A stretch of DNA of 64,000 nucleotides, from contig NZ_LKAQ01000004.1 of the NCBI RefSeq assembly GCF_001874525.1, forward strand, positions 1,715,171 to 1,779,170, written 5' to 3'. Shown in pieces: positions 23,412 through 31,953 of the stretch (its first letter is position 1; every line of letters starts with the position of its first letter). The position numbers were made by a program, and so were the translations under genes. The notes beneath the pieces are model-generated. The model was not told the origin of the DNA. It worked only from the letters and a program-made list of their open reading frames with translations, and made no database searches. Source of the stretch: Pseudodesulfovibrio hydrargyri. GTDB lineage: Bacteria; Desulfobacterota; Desulfovibrionia; Desulfovibrionales; Desulfovibrionaceae.

Positions 23412-24518
23412 TCAGCGTTTCTTGCGCTTGTGCATACGTTTGATCTCCATGGCCACGTCCTTCCAGCGCTCCCTTTCCACGCAGTTGGCGCTTTTTTCGC
23501 TGCGGGCCCGCACGTAATCCAGTTCGCGCTGCATCTTGCGGTAATTGTCCAGCCGCGCTTGCGAAAGCACGCCGGTTTCCACGGCTTGGATCACCGCGCA
23601 GCCGGGCTCGCGCCGGTGCGAACAATCCGCGAAGCGGCAGGACTCGGCCAGCTCGCGGATATCGCTGAACGTCGCGTCCAACCCGTCTCCGCCTTGGGAG
23701 AAGGCGATTTCGCGGATGCCCGGATTGTCCATGAGCAGGCCGCCCCGGGGCATGGCGATGAGTTCGCGGGAAGTCGTGGTATGGCGTCCCTTGCCCACGC
23801 TTGCGCTCACCGCGCCGGTGGCCTGGACGCGGCTTCCGTGGAGCATGTTCGCCAGCGTCGATTTGCCCGCGCCCGAGGAGCCGATCATGGACACGGTCCG
23901 CCCCTCGCTCAAGTAGGCGTGCAGCTCGTCCACGCCGCGTGCGTCCCGTGTGGAGGTCAACACCACGTCCACGCCGAAGGCGGCGGTTTCGACCTCGTCG
24001 CGGAACGGTTCAGGGGAGGCGTGCAGGTCCGCCTTGGTCAGGACGATCACCGGCGTCATTGCGCAGTTGTGGACCAGGGCCAGGTAGCGCTCGATGCGGC
24101 GCGGGTTGTAGTCGCGGTCGAGCCCGCAGACGACGAACACCGTGTCGATGTTCGCGGCGATGGGCTGTTCGCGCTGGGCGGCGCCCTCCTGTCTGCCGCG
24201 CGAGCCGGCCTCGCCCCGGCTCAGGGTGTTCCTGCGCCGGAGGACGCGCCTGACCACACCCTCGTCCACGAGCACCCAATCCCCGGTGACCGGGTAGTCC
24301 CGGTGCCGGTGACGCATGGTCCCCGAGGGGGCGCAGAGCCGCTCGTCGCGTCCGTCGGTGACCAGGAACAGGTCCCGCTGCGCGCTGAGGACCCGGGCCA
24401 CGCGAGCCGGGTCGAGGGTTTCGTCGGCCGCCAGCTGTTCGAAATGATCGTTCCAGCCCAGGCGGCGGAGCCTGTCCAAGCATTCCTGTCGATTTTCGGA
24501 AAATGTCCGTGTTTTCAT
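23412..24518 (-). CDS. rsgA: Ribosome small-subunit-dependent GTPase RsgA
   Basis: A 368-residue circularly permuted GTPase: an N-terminal OB-like part (about 60-120), the G4 motif VLTKADL before the G1 loop MIGSSGAGKST, the G3 motif DNPGIRE and a C-terminal zinc site in SCRFADCSHRREPGC. It assists late maturation of the 30S subunit. ATG 24518 follows GGAAGCAAG. It is transcribed alone; a basic lysine and arginine tail (KRMHKRKKR) may touch rRNA. Confidence 0.93.
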   Translation of the reverse strand: MKTRTFSENRQECLDRLRRLGWNDHFEQLAADETLDPARVARVLSAQRDLFLVTDGRDERLCAPSGTMRHRHRDYPVTGDWVLVDEGVVRRVLRRRNTLSRGEAGSRGRQEGAAQREQPIAANIDTVFVVCGLDRDYNPRRIERYLALVHNCAMTPVIVLTKADLHASPEPFRDEVETAAFGVDVVLTSTRDARGVDELHAYLSEGRTVSMIGSSGAGKSTLANMLHGSRVQATGAVSASVGKGRHTTTSRELIAMPRGGLLMDNPGIREIAFSQGGDGLDATFSDIRELAESCRFADCSHRREPGCAVIQAVETGVLSQARLDNYRKMQRELDYVRARSEKSANCVERERWKDVAMEIKRMHKRKKR

Positions 24519-24720
24519 CTTGCTTCCATTGTGTTGCGTCGAAGACGAGCCCCGAACGTGTACGATCGCGGCCGGCCGGAAGTGCGGCCGACGGGCAACG
24601 GGGAACGGAATGGGGAATATGGAGCAAGGGCGTCGAATAAGACCTGTTTCGGGCGAAACACGTCGGGGCCGGTTGGAGCAACCATATGGGGACCGCGATG
24701 GAGCGCGGCCCGGAGGCGGT

Positions 24721-24783
24721 CTAGACCTGCTGCTCGCCCTGTTCCATATTCCGGGCGGCAAGATCCATGGACTGGAGAATCAT
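24721..24783 (-). CDS. Candidate 20-residue small protein
   Basis: A minus-strand ATG at 24783 is preceded at six bases by a perfect AAGGAG and opens a 20-codon frame (MILQSMDLAARN, then MEQGEQQV) ending in TAG. The good ribosome site is the main support. It could equally be a start left over from a longer decayed gene. The remaining part of 24519-24992 holds a hairpin at 24896-24935 and no other gene. Confidence 0.25.
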   Translation of the reverse strand: MILQSMDLAARNMEQGEQQV

Positions 24784-24895
24784 CCAAACTCCTTGGTGAA
24801 CTATGCGGAGATGCTTATCGCATTCGCAAGCGTTGTCAAGGTCCTTGGACGGAGGCGGCGGAACGGTGGGAGCGGCCCGCCCGCATAAAGCAGGG

Positions 24896-24935
24896 CCGCG
24901 ATCTCCGGGCAGGTGGGGCGGCCCGGAGATCGCGG
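24896..24935 (-). terminator. Strong hairpin downstream of the aldehyde dehydrogenase gene
   Basis: A 15-bp perfect stem (CCGCGATCTCCGGGC at 24896-24910 with 24921-24935) around a 10-base loop lies 58 bases past the stop codon of the aldehyde dehydrogenase gene. The T run after it on the minus strand is weak, so termination efficiency is uncertain. Confidence 0.5.
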
Positions 24936-24992
24936 CGGCGTTGTATCTCGCCGACTGCGTCCCGAGGAGGGGACGGAGGCGGGAGCGAGAGC

Positions 24993-26501
24993 TTAGTAGA
25001 GTCCGAACGGACTCTCATCCAGGCTGATGTATATGTTCTTGGTCTGGCTGTAGTGGGAGAGCATCATCTTGTGCGTCTCGCGGCCGATGCCCGACTTCTT
25101 GTACCCGCCGAACGGCGTGTGGGCCGGGAGCTGGTTGTAGGTGTTGATCCACATGCGGCCGGTCTCGACCCCGGTGGCCACCCGCATGGCGCGGTTGATG
25201 TCCTTGCTCCAGACCGCGCCGCCCAGGCCGAACTCGCTGTCGTTGGCCATGGCGATGACCTCGTCCTCGTCCCTGAACTTGATGACGCAGACCACCGGGC
25301 CGAAGATCTCCTCCTGGGCGATGCACATGGAGTTGTTCACGTCCGCGAAGATGGTCGGGCTCAGGAAGCTGCCCTTGCCCAGTTCGCCGTCCGTCAGCCG
25401 GTTTCCGCCTGTGACCAGGCGCGCGCCTTCCTTCTGGCCGTCCTCGATGCAGCCGAGCACCTTGCCCAGCTGGTGCCCGCTGATCAGGCTGCCCATTTGG
25501 GTGTCCTCCTTCCAGGGAAGGCCGACGTTGACCTTTTCGAACTTGTCCTTCAGGGCCGCCAGGAAGCGGTCGTGGATGTCCTCGTGGACGAATATCCGCG
25601 AGCCCGCGCAGCAAACCTGGCCCTGGTTGAACAGGATGCCCAGCAGCGCGCCCTCGACCGCCTTGTCCCAGGGGCAGTCCGGGAAGTAGATGTTGGCGGA
25701 CTTGCCGCCCAGCTCCAGCGTGGCCGGAATGAGCTTCTTGGCGGCCGCGTCGGCGATCATGTACCCGATGTCCGTGGACCCGGTGAAGGCGAGCTTGCTG
25801 AATCCCTCGTGCTCGAGGATGTAATTGCCGGTGGTGGAGCCCCCGCCGGTGACGACGTTGACCACCCCGGCGGGCAGGACCTTGTCCAGGATCTTGGCGA
25901 ATTCCAGCATGCTCAGGGACGTCTCGGACGAGGGTTTGATGACCACGGTGTTGCCCGCGGCCAGGGCCGGGGCGATCTTCCAGGCCCCCATGAGGAACGG
26001 GAAGTTCCAGGGGATGATCTGGCCGACCACGCCGATGGGCTCGTTGAGGATGATGCTCATGGTGTTCTTGTCGATCATCGTGGCCGAGCCCTCTTCGGTC
26101 CGGATGGCGCTCGCGAAATAACGGAAGTGGTCCGAGGCGAGCGGGACGTCGATGTTTTTTGTCTCCCGGATGGGCTTGCCGTTGTCCAGGGTCTCCACCA
26201 GGGCGAGCCTGTCGGCGTTCTCGTCGATGAGGTCGGCGATCTTCAGCAGATAGGTCGCGCGCTCCTGGGGAGAGACGTTCTTCCAGGATGCGAACGCCTT
26301 TCTGGCGGCGTCCACGGCCATGTCCACCTCGGCCTTGCCCGCGTTGACGCAGGTGGCCAACGCTTCGCCGTTGGCCGGGCAGTAGGCCGTGAACGTCTTG
26401 CCGTCCTGGGCGTCCACCCATTTCCCGCCGATGTACAGCTGGTAGTTCCGGTCAATGGGGCTGTTCCCCGCCGTTCCATCAAAGCTCAGTGATTCCTTCA
26501 T
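24993..26501 (-). CDS. NAD-dependent aldehyde dehydrogenase (AcoD/ExaC-like)
   Basis: A 502-residue ALDH-superfamily enzyme. Visible are the cofactor segment PWNFPFLMGAWKIAPALAAG, the GSTDIGYMI Rossmann turn, the general-base block LELGGKSANIYF and the catalytic cysteine in FNQGQVCCAGSRIFV. The N-terminal and C-terminal phrases (YIGGKWVDAQDGKTF, PAHTPFGGYKKSGIGRE) match the acetaldehyde dehydrogenase group linked to AcoR. ATG 26501 follows AGGAGGG. A sigma-54 promoter and half sites upstream, then the activator gene, show dedicated control. Substrates may be acetaldehyde or other short aldehydes; glycolaldehyde from the aldolase at 5694 is a possible source, by inference. Confidence 0.9.
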   Translation of the reverse strand: MKESLSFDGTAGNSPIDRNYQLYIGGKWVDAQDGKTFTAYCPANGEALATCVNAGKAEVDMAVDAARKAFASWKNVSPQERATYLLKIADLIDENADRLALVETLDNGKPIRETKNIDVPLASDHFRYFASAIRTEEGSATMIDKNTMSIILNEPIGVVGQIIPWNFPFLMGAWKIAPALAAGNTVVIKPSSETSLSMLEFAKILDKVLPAGVVNVVTGGGSTTGNYILEHEGFSKLAFTGSTDIGYMIADAAAKKLIPATLELGGKSANIYFPDCPWDKAVEGALLGILFNQGQVCCAGSRIFVHEDIHDRFLAALKDKFEKVNVGLPWKEDTQMGSLISGHQLGKVLGCIEDGQKEGARLVTGGNRLTDGELGKGSFLSPTIFADVNNSMCIAQEEIFGPVVCVIKFRDEDEVIAMANDSEFGLGGAVWSKDINRAMRVATGVETGRMWINTYNQLPAHTPFGGYKKSGIGRETHKMMLSHYSQTKNIYISLDESPFGLY

Positions 26502-26575
26502 GATAGTACCCTCCTGTTGGATTTAGGCGACGTTGCGCGATCCGCAGGGGACCGCTTGAACCGCACCCACGAAGA

Positions 26576-26590
26576 GCAAGTATGGTGCCG
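26576..26590 (-). promoter_or_regulatory. Sigma-54 promoter of the aldehyde dehydrogenase gene
   Basis: Read on the minus strand, CGGCACCATACTTGC fits the -24/-12 pattern YGGCAC-N5-TTGC with exact spacing. It lies 75-89 bases upstream of the ATG at 26501, and the enhancer-like sites are about 100 bases further up. Confidence 0.75.
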
Positions 26591-26679
26591 CCTGACGCCG
26601 TCCGGAAGGGGATGGCGGAAACAGTGGATTCGCGCCGGAAAGGCGCGGTGGATGCCCGGAGAGGGAGTGTGACCTTTTG

Positions 26680-26716
26680 CGGGACACTTTGCATGGGTGT
26701 CCCGTTTTTTGGGACA
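26680..26716. promoter_or_regulatory. Three alternating half sites, candidate AcoR enhancer
   Basis: CGGGACAC at 26680-26687 pairs with GTGTCCCG at 26697-26704, and the second arm also forms a dyad with GGGACA at 26711-26716 (TGTCCC, 7 bases, GGGACA). One central half site is thus shared by two overlapping palindromes, between the activator gene and the sigma-54 promoter it should serve. Confidence 0.6.
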
Positions 26717-26751
26717 GGTGTTAACCTCCGGCGGCCGCTCGGGCCGGTGCC

Positions 26752-26786
26752 GGGACGGGCCGTTCGCGAAGAACGGGACCCGTCCC
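26752..26786 (-). terminator. Hairpin at the end of the acoR-like gene
   Basis: GGGACGGG at 26752-26759 pairs with CCCGTCCC at 26779-26786, and the inner CGTTC with GAACG, overlapping the stop codon of the activator gene. No clear T run follows. Confidence 0.4.
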
Positions 26787-28813
26787 TATTGGAAGACCTG
26801 CTCCTTGGATATCCTGTAGAACCGCATCTTGCGGTAGATGGTGTTGCGGGACAACCCCATCTCCCGGGCGACCTTGCTGACGTTCCCGCCGTGGCCGGAC
26901 AGGAGCTTCAGGATCAGCTCCTTCTCGCGCAGCAGGTCGGTCATTTCCTTTTCCCGGCGGCCGAAGTGGCGTTCCTGGCTCGGATAGAAGGGGGAGGAGC
27001 AGACCGCGGGGCCCATGTTCCGGCCCGAGATCCGCTCCGGCAGGTGCCTGAAGGCCAACCGTGTCGCGTCGTGGTCCGCGTTGAGCATCTTCTCGATGAC
27101 GTTTTCCAGTTCGCGGACGTTGCCGGGCCAGTCATGCCGGGCCAGCTGCTGGAGCATTTTTTCCGAGACGTGTTCGATATGGCGTCCCTGCCGGGCGCAG
27201 ATCTTGTCCAGGAGGTGGTGGAACAGGCCGTCCAGGTCGCCGATCCGCTCCCTGAGCGGGGGGACCTTCACGGGCAGGACGTTCAGGCGGTAATAGAGGT
27301 CCATCCGGAAGTTGCCTTTCTGCACCTCTTCCAGCAGGTCCTTGTTCGTGGCGCAAACGAACCGGACGTTGACCGGGATGACGTGGTCGCCGCCGATGCG
27401 GATGATGGTCCTGTCCTGGAGCACGCGCAACAGGATGGCCTGCTGGTCCAGGGGCATGTCCCCGATCTCGTCCAGGAACAGGGTGCCCCCGTCCGCCATC
27501 TCGAACTTGCCGGGCCTGCCGCCCTTCTTGGAGCCGGTGAAGGCTCCGTCCGTGTAGCCGAACAGTTCGCTGGCGATCAGCTCCCGGGGCAGGGCGGCGC
27601 AGTTCAGGGCCACGAACGGGCCGTCCCGACGCGGGCTGTGGTTGTGGATGGCCTGGGCGAACAGCTCCTTGCCCGTGCCGCTCTCGCCCAGGATGAGGAC
27701 GTTGCTGGTGCCCGCGGCCGCGCCCTTGGCCGCCCTGATGGCTTCGCGCAGCTTGAGGCTGGACCCGATGATGTCCGAAAAGCCGAAGGAGGCCATTGCG
27801 CCGCTCAACCGGTTGACCAGCTTCTTGACCTTGTTGATCCGGTTGAAGAAGACGACCGCGCCGTTGGGGTCCCCGGTGTCGTTTCGAAGCGTGGTGCCCG
27901 TGACCAGGCAATGGACGCACCCCCTGGGGGTGTCGATGATCTGTTCCACGTCCGTGTAGGCCTCGCCGTGCCTCAGGCGCTTCCAGATCAGCGGGTTCCC
28001 GCTCAGGACTTGCTCGATGGGCTTGCCCTCGACGCCCGGGCCCAGGAGGCTTTCCCCGGCCCGGTTGACGTGGCTGATAGCGCCGTCGCCGTCCGTTATC
28101 AGGGCCCCGTCGGACATGATGTGGAATATCTTGTTCAGGCTGCCGTTGAGCCGGTTCAGCTCCAGGTTCTTCTTCCTGATCCGGATCTGGTCGCGAATGG
28201 CCTCCACGGCGGCCACGACCATGCCCAGGGTGTGCAGGTGGACCTCGCTGGAGGGGCCCGATACCTGGAGCACGCCGATCATCTCGCCGCAGTCGTTGAA
28301 AATGGGCGCGGCCGAGCAGGTCCAGCTGTGCAGCCGGGCGCAGTAGTGCTCCATGCCGGATATCTGAATGGGCCCGCGCAGCTTGATGGCGGTGCCTATG
28401 CCGTTGGTGCCCACGGCCTCCTCGCGCCAGTCCGTGCCGGCCACCAGGTTGACCTTGGAGGCGTTGTCCTTGATCTCGTGGTCGCCGATGCACTCCAGGA
28501 TCACGCCGGATTCATCGGACAGGAAGACCACCAGCCTTGAGCCGGCCACGAACCGGTAGAGCCGGTCCATGAACGGTTTGGCGATGGCCAGGAGCTCCGT
28601 GTGGCTGCGGCGGGCCTGTTCGACGATCCGTCTCTCCCGGGCGAAACGGCCGTTGCCGCCGCACGGATTGACCCGGGCCTCGTGACAGCGCTGCCACGAG
28701 CGCAGAATTTCGGACCGGACGGCTCCGGGCTGGATGGAGCCTGTGCGGACAAATTGATTCCATGCGCTTTCCAACGTCGGGGCCGGCAGTTTCAACACAT
28801 TGTTTGAACTCAT
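26786..28813 (-). CDS. acoR: AcoR-type sigma-54-dependent activator
   Basis: A 675-residue enhancer-binding protein. The N-terminal region (about 25-200) has the AcoR/DhaR-type sensor with [13 protein letters not shown] and the GAF-like stretch [23 protein letters not shown]-like part follows (about 215-330). The AAA+ domain has Walker A GESGTGKE near 377, the sigma-54 loop GAFTGS near 428 and Walker [12 protein letters not shown] near 443. A Fis-type helix-turn-helix, [20 protein letters not shown], lies near the end. ATG 28813 has GGAGG nine bases upstream and AAGG directly before it. It lies upstream of and co-directional with the aldehyde dehydrogenase gene, with a sigma-54 promoter between, so it is almost certainly its activator. 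Confidence 0.92.
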   Translation of the reverse strand: MSSNNVLKLPAPTLESAWNQFVRTGSIQPGAVRSEILRSWQRCHEARVNPCGGNGRFARERRIVEQARRSHTELLAIAKPFMDRLYRFVAGSRLVVFLSDESGVILECIGDHEIKDNASKVNLVAGTDWREEAVGTNGIGTAIKLRGPIQISGMEHYCARLHSWTCSAAPIFNDCGEMIGVLQVSGPSSEVHLHTLGMVVAAVEAIRDQIRIRKKNLELNRLNGSLNKIFHIMSDGALITDGDGAISHVNRAGESLLGPGVEGKPIEQVLSGNPLIWKRLRHGEAYTDVEQIIDTPRGCVHCLVTGTTLRNDTGDPNGAVVFFNRINKVKKLVNRLSGAMASFGFSDIIGSSLKLREAIRAAKGAAAGTSNVLILGESGTGKELFAQAIHNHSPRRDGPFVALNCAALPRELIASELFGYTDGAFTGSKKGGRPGKFEMADGGTLFLDEIGDMPLDQQAILLRVLQDRTIIRIGGDHVIPVNVRFVCATNKDLLEEVQKGNFRMDLYYRLNVLPVKVPPLRERIGDLDGLFHHLLDKICARQGRHIEHVSEKMLQQLARHDWPGNVRELENVIEKMLNADHDATRLAFRHLPERISGRNMGPAVCSSPFYPSQERHFGRREKEMTDLLREKELILKLLSGHGGNVSKVAREMGLSRNTIYRKMRFYRISKEQVFQ

Positions 28814-29303
28814 CCTTTCGTACCTCCATCCGGCCTTGCGGCACAGTGCGAAAGGAGTCGGCTGCGGCGGCGTAAAGCGTTGCGCCATGGCTGCGTGAGC
28901 ATACTATCGATCGTGCATCCGGGAGGCGCAAGAATCCGCCTTTTCGGTCCGAATTGACACAATCCACGGCCGGTATCGCGGCCGGAATACAGTTTATGAA
29001 TTCATAGCACCGATGCGTCGTGAAGACAAACATTCACGGAATTTGACCTGTTGGGAAAACGATCCGCACCGGTGAGAAGGGCATCGGCGGACCCGGAAAT
29101 GCGGAAATGGTCATTCCCGCCCCAGCCGGACAGCCCGGCCGGGCCTCGGGAGCTCGAAAATGTTGCGGGTGGGGCGGAAGTGGACTATCAGGGTGGCGAC
29201 GAAATGCGGATTGCGGGAAATCCGGGCCGACATGCGCGAGGAGGGGTTCCGGCGCGGGCAGGCCACGGGGAATCCGGTCCGGAACGCCCTGAAGGGGGAA
29301 ATC
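28814..29303. other. Intergenic region between divergent acoR-like gene and ABC importer
   Basis: These 490 bases must hold the promoters of two divergent units. A TTGACA at 28954-28959 is the only promoter-like hexamer I noticed, without a convincing -10 partner. No riboswitch consensus, repeat or gene that can be supported was seen; frames running through it are shadows. Confidence 0.4.
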
Positions 29304-30260
29304 ATGAAACGCATTGTGATGTTGGTCTGCGCGTTGGCGCTCTGTGCCTCCACGGCCTTCGCCGGTACGCCGGTCAAGGTGGCCCACGCCACCTGGGTCG
29401 GTTACGGCCCGCTGTATATCGCCAACGAACTCGGCTACTTCGAGAAGGAAGGGCTGGACGTGGACCTGGTCATCATCGAGGATGAGGCCCAATACGCCGC
29501 GGCCATGGCCTCGGGCAACATCGACGGCCTGGGCAACGTGCTTGACCGCGAGGTCATCCACTTCGCCAAGGGCACCCCGGAAGTCGTGGTCTTCGGCATG
29601 GACGAGTCGTCCGGCGGCGACGGCGTGGTCGCCTCGGGCGAGATCAAGACCGTGGCCGACCTCAAGGGCAAGACCGTGGGGTTGGACAAGTCCTCCACCT
29701 CTTATTTCTTCTTCCTGTCCATCCTGAAAAAGTACGGCGTGGACGAGAAGGACATCAACATCACCGAGATGGGCGCCTCCGACGCGGGCGCGGCCTTTGT
29801 CGCGGGCAGCATCGACGCGGCCGTGACCTGGGAGCCTTGGCTGACCAACGCGGGCCAACGCGAGGGCGGCCACGTGCTCGTCTCGTCCAAGGACATGCCC
29901 AAGACCATCGTGGACGTGTTCGTGCTCAACGCCGATTACGTCAAGGCGCACCCCGAGGTGCCCGCCAAGATGACCAAGTGCTGGAACGAGGCCATCGCCT
30001 GGTACGTGCAGAACCCGGACAAGGGCAACGAGATCATGGCCAAGGCCATGGGGTTGGAGACCCAGGAAATGGCCGACATGGCCTCGGGCGTGACCTTTAT
30101 CGGCAGGGACGCCAACAAGGCGTTCTTCGACATGTCCAAGCCCAACAGCGTGTACGAGGTCGCCGACCGGGCCATCTCGTTCTGGAAATCCAAGGGCATC
30201 ATCACCAAGGACGTGTCCCTGGACACGCTGATCAGCGCCGACTACGTCAACGCCGAGTAG
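29304..30260 (+). CDS. NitT/TauT-type ABC importer, substrate-binding protein
   Basis: A 318-residue periplasmic protein with a signal peptide (MKRIVMLVCALALCASTAFA, then cleavage). The mature start VKVAHATWVGYGPLYIANELGYF and TVADLKGKTVGLDKSSTSYF, GAAFVAGSIDAAVTWEPWL are typical of the SsuA/TauA/ThiY group. ATG 29304 follows GGGGGAA. The permease starts two bases after its stop. The group carries sulfonates, taurine, nitrate, cyanate or thiamine precursors; nothing nearby fixes the substrate, and no TPP riboswitch was found upstream. Confidence 0.88.
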   Translation: MKRIVMLVCALALCASTAFAGTPVKVAHATWVGYGPLYIANELGYFEKEGLDVDLVIIEDEAQYAAAMASGNIDGLGNVLDREVIHFAKGTPEVVVFGMDESSGGDGVVASGEIKTVADLKGKTVGLDKSSTSYFFFLSILKKYGVDEKDINITEMGASDAGAAFVAGSIDAAVTWEPWLTNAGQREGGHVLVSSKDMPKTIVDVFVLNADYVKAHPEVPAKMTKCWNEAIAWYVQNPDKGNEIMAKAMGLETQEMADMASGVTFIGRDANKAFFDMSKPNSVYEVADRAISFWKSKGIITKDVSLDTLISADYVNAE

Positions 30261-30261
30261 C

Positions 30262-31035
30262 ATGAGACAAGGTATTCCGACCGTGCGGAAAGGGGCGTGG
30301 CTGGCGGCCGCGTCCCTGTCCGCCGTCTTCGGCGTCTGGGCGGCCCTGGCCTACACCGGTTCGGTCAAGCCCCTGTTCCTGCCGCCGCCGCACAAGGTCC
30401 TCCTGTCCTTCGGGGCCATGTACCGGGAAGGCGTCCTCTTCTCCTACACCTGGGACAGCGTCTACCGCGTCATGGTCGGCTGGTCCCTGGCCGCCGTGCT
30501 CGGCGTGCCGCTCGGGCTGATCATCGCCACCTCCCGGCGCGCCTCGCACATGGTCGCCCCGGTCATGGAGTTCGCCCGCTATCTGCCGGTGGTCGCCCTG
30601 GTCCCGCTGACCCTGCTCTATTTCGGCATCGGCGACGCCCAGAAATTCGCCATCATCTTCCTGGGCACCTTTTTCCAGCTGGTCCTGATGGTCGCGGACA
30701 GCGTGGCCAACGTGCCCGGGGACCTGAGCCGGGCCGCCGCCACCCTGGGCGCGAACCGCATGCAGACCTACCGGCTGGTCCTGTTCCCCGGCGCGCTGCC
30801 GGGCATCATGGACGACCTGCGCATCACCGTGGGCTGGGCCTGGACCTACCTGGTGGTGGCCGAACTTGTGGCCGCCAACTCGGGCCTGGGCTACATGATC
30901 CTGCGCGCCCAGCGCTTCCTGGCCATCGACCGCATCTTCGCCGGGCTGATTATCATCGGCCTGCTCGGGCTGTTGACCGACTATTTGTTCAAGCTGCTCG
31001 CGCGCATCATAACCCCCTGGAGTGAAAAACGATGA
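30262..31035 (+). CDS. NitT/TauT-type ABC importer, permease
   Basis: A 257-residue inner-membrane protein with about six membrane segments and the binding-protein-dependent transport signature region NRMQTYRLVLFPGALPGIMDDLRI near 170. LFLPPPHKVLLSF near the start and FARYLPVVALVPLTLLYFGIG are typical of SsuC/TauC relatives. It overlaps the ATPase gene by four bases. Confidence 0.9.
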   Translation: MRQGIPTVRKGAWLAAASLSAVFGVWAALAYTGSVKPLFLPPPHKVLLSFGAMYREGVLFSYTWDSVYRVMVGWSLAAVLGVPLGLIIATSRRASHMVAPVMEFARYLPVVALVPLTLLYFGIGDAQKFAIIFLGTFFQLVLMVADSVANVPGDLSRAAATLGANRMQTYRLVLFPGALPGIMDDLRITVGWAWTYLVVAELVAANSGLGYMILRAQRFLAIDRIFAGLIIIGLLGLLTDYLFKLLARIITPWSEKR

Positions 31036-31799
31036 CCATGCTGTCCATCGACAACCTGGGCAAGGTCTTCGACTCCAACAAAGGGGAGGTGACCGCGCTC
31101 GAGGACATCAACCTGACCGTGGACCGGGGCGAGCTGGCGGTCATCGTCGGGCCGTCCGGCTGCGGCAAGTCCACCCTGCTGAACATCGTGGCCGGGCTGG
31201 AACAGGCCACCTCGGGCGAGGCCGTGCTCGAAGGCCAGCCCATTACCGGGCCGGGCGCGGACCGGGGCATGGTCTTCCAGTCCTACACGCTTTTCCCCTG
31301 GCTGACCGTGCGCAAGAACGTGGAGTTCGGCCTACGCCTCAAGGGCGTGCCCGCTGCCGAGCGTGCGGAGACCGCCCGCAAGTACATCGACCTGGTCGGC
31401 CTGGCCGAGTTCGAGAACGCCCTGCCCAAGGAGCTCTCGGGCGGCATGAAGCAGCGCGTGGCCATCGCCCGCGTGCTGGCCAACAAGCCGGTCATGCTGC
31501 TCATGGACGAGCCCTTCGGGGCACTGGACGCCCAGACCCGGCTGCTGCTCCAGGAACTGCTCCTGAACGTCTGGCGCAAGGAGTCGAGCACCATCCTGTT
31601 CATCACCCACGACATCGACGAGGCCATCCTGCTGGCCGACAACGTCTACATCATGTCCAGGCGGCCGGGCCGGATCAAGGCCAGGGTGCCGGTGGACATC
31701 CCCCGCCCGCGCGATCACAAGGCGTCCCTGACCCCGGAGTTCTCCCGGGTCAAGTCGCGGATCATGGACCTGCTCTGGGAAGAGATATCGGCGGGCTAG
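31032..31799 (+). CDS. NitT/TauT-type ABC importer, ATP-binding subunit
   Basis: A 255-residue ABC ATPase with Walker A GPSGCGKST, Q loop MVFQSYTLFPWLTV, signature ELSGGMKQRVAIARVLA, Walker B MLLMDEPFGALD and H loop ITHDIDEAI. It belongs to the SsuB/TauB group. Overlap of start and permease stop (ATGA) shows coupling. A short GC-rich hairpin follows the stop codon at about 31800-31820. Confidence 0.92.
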   Translation: MTMLSIDNLGKVFDSNKGEVTALEDINLTVDRGELAVIVGPSGCGKSTLLNIVAGLEQATSGEAVLEGQPITGPGADRGMVFQSYTLFPWLTVRKNVEFGLRLKGVPAAERAETARKYIDLVGLAEFENALPKELSGGMKQRVAIARVLANKPVMLLMDEPFGALDAQTRLLLQELLLNVWRKESSTILFITHDIDEAILLADNVYIMSRRPGRIKARVPVDIPRPRDHKASLTPEFSRVKSRIMDLLWEEISAG

Positions 31800-31953
31800 G
31801 CCGGGGGCCTTGGCCCCTCCCGTTCACCCCGGAATCTTCGGAAAAAGCGCCGAACCTCTCGGCTCTCCCCCTAAAGATTCGGTTCTTTCCGACGATGAAA
31901 AAACATTGGCCGTCGGTCTTCGGTGTCGTCCCGTGCAGGAAAGAGAGAGCCGC

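Noticed and set aside
28814..29303. TPP riboswitch before a ThiY-like importer
   Set aside because: The conserved CTGAGA and ACCTGAT blocks are missing, so a thiamine-precursor role is not supported.
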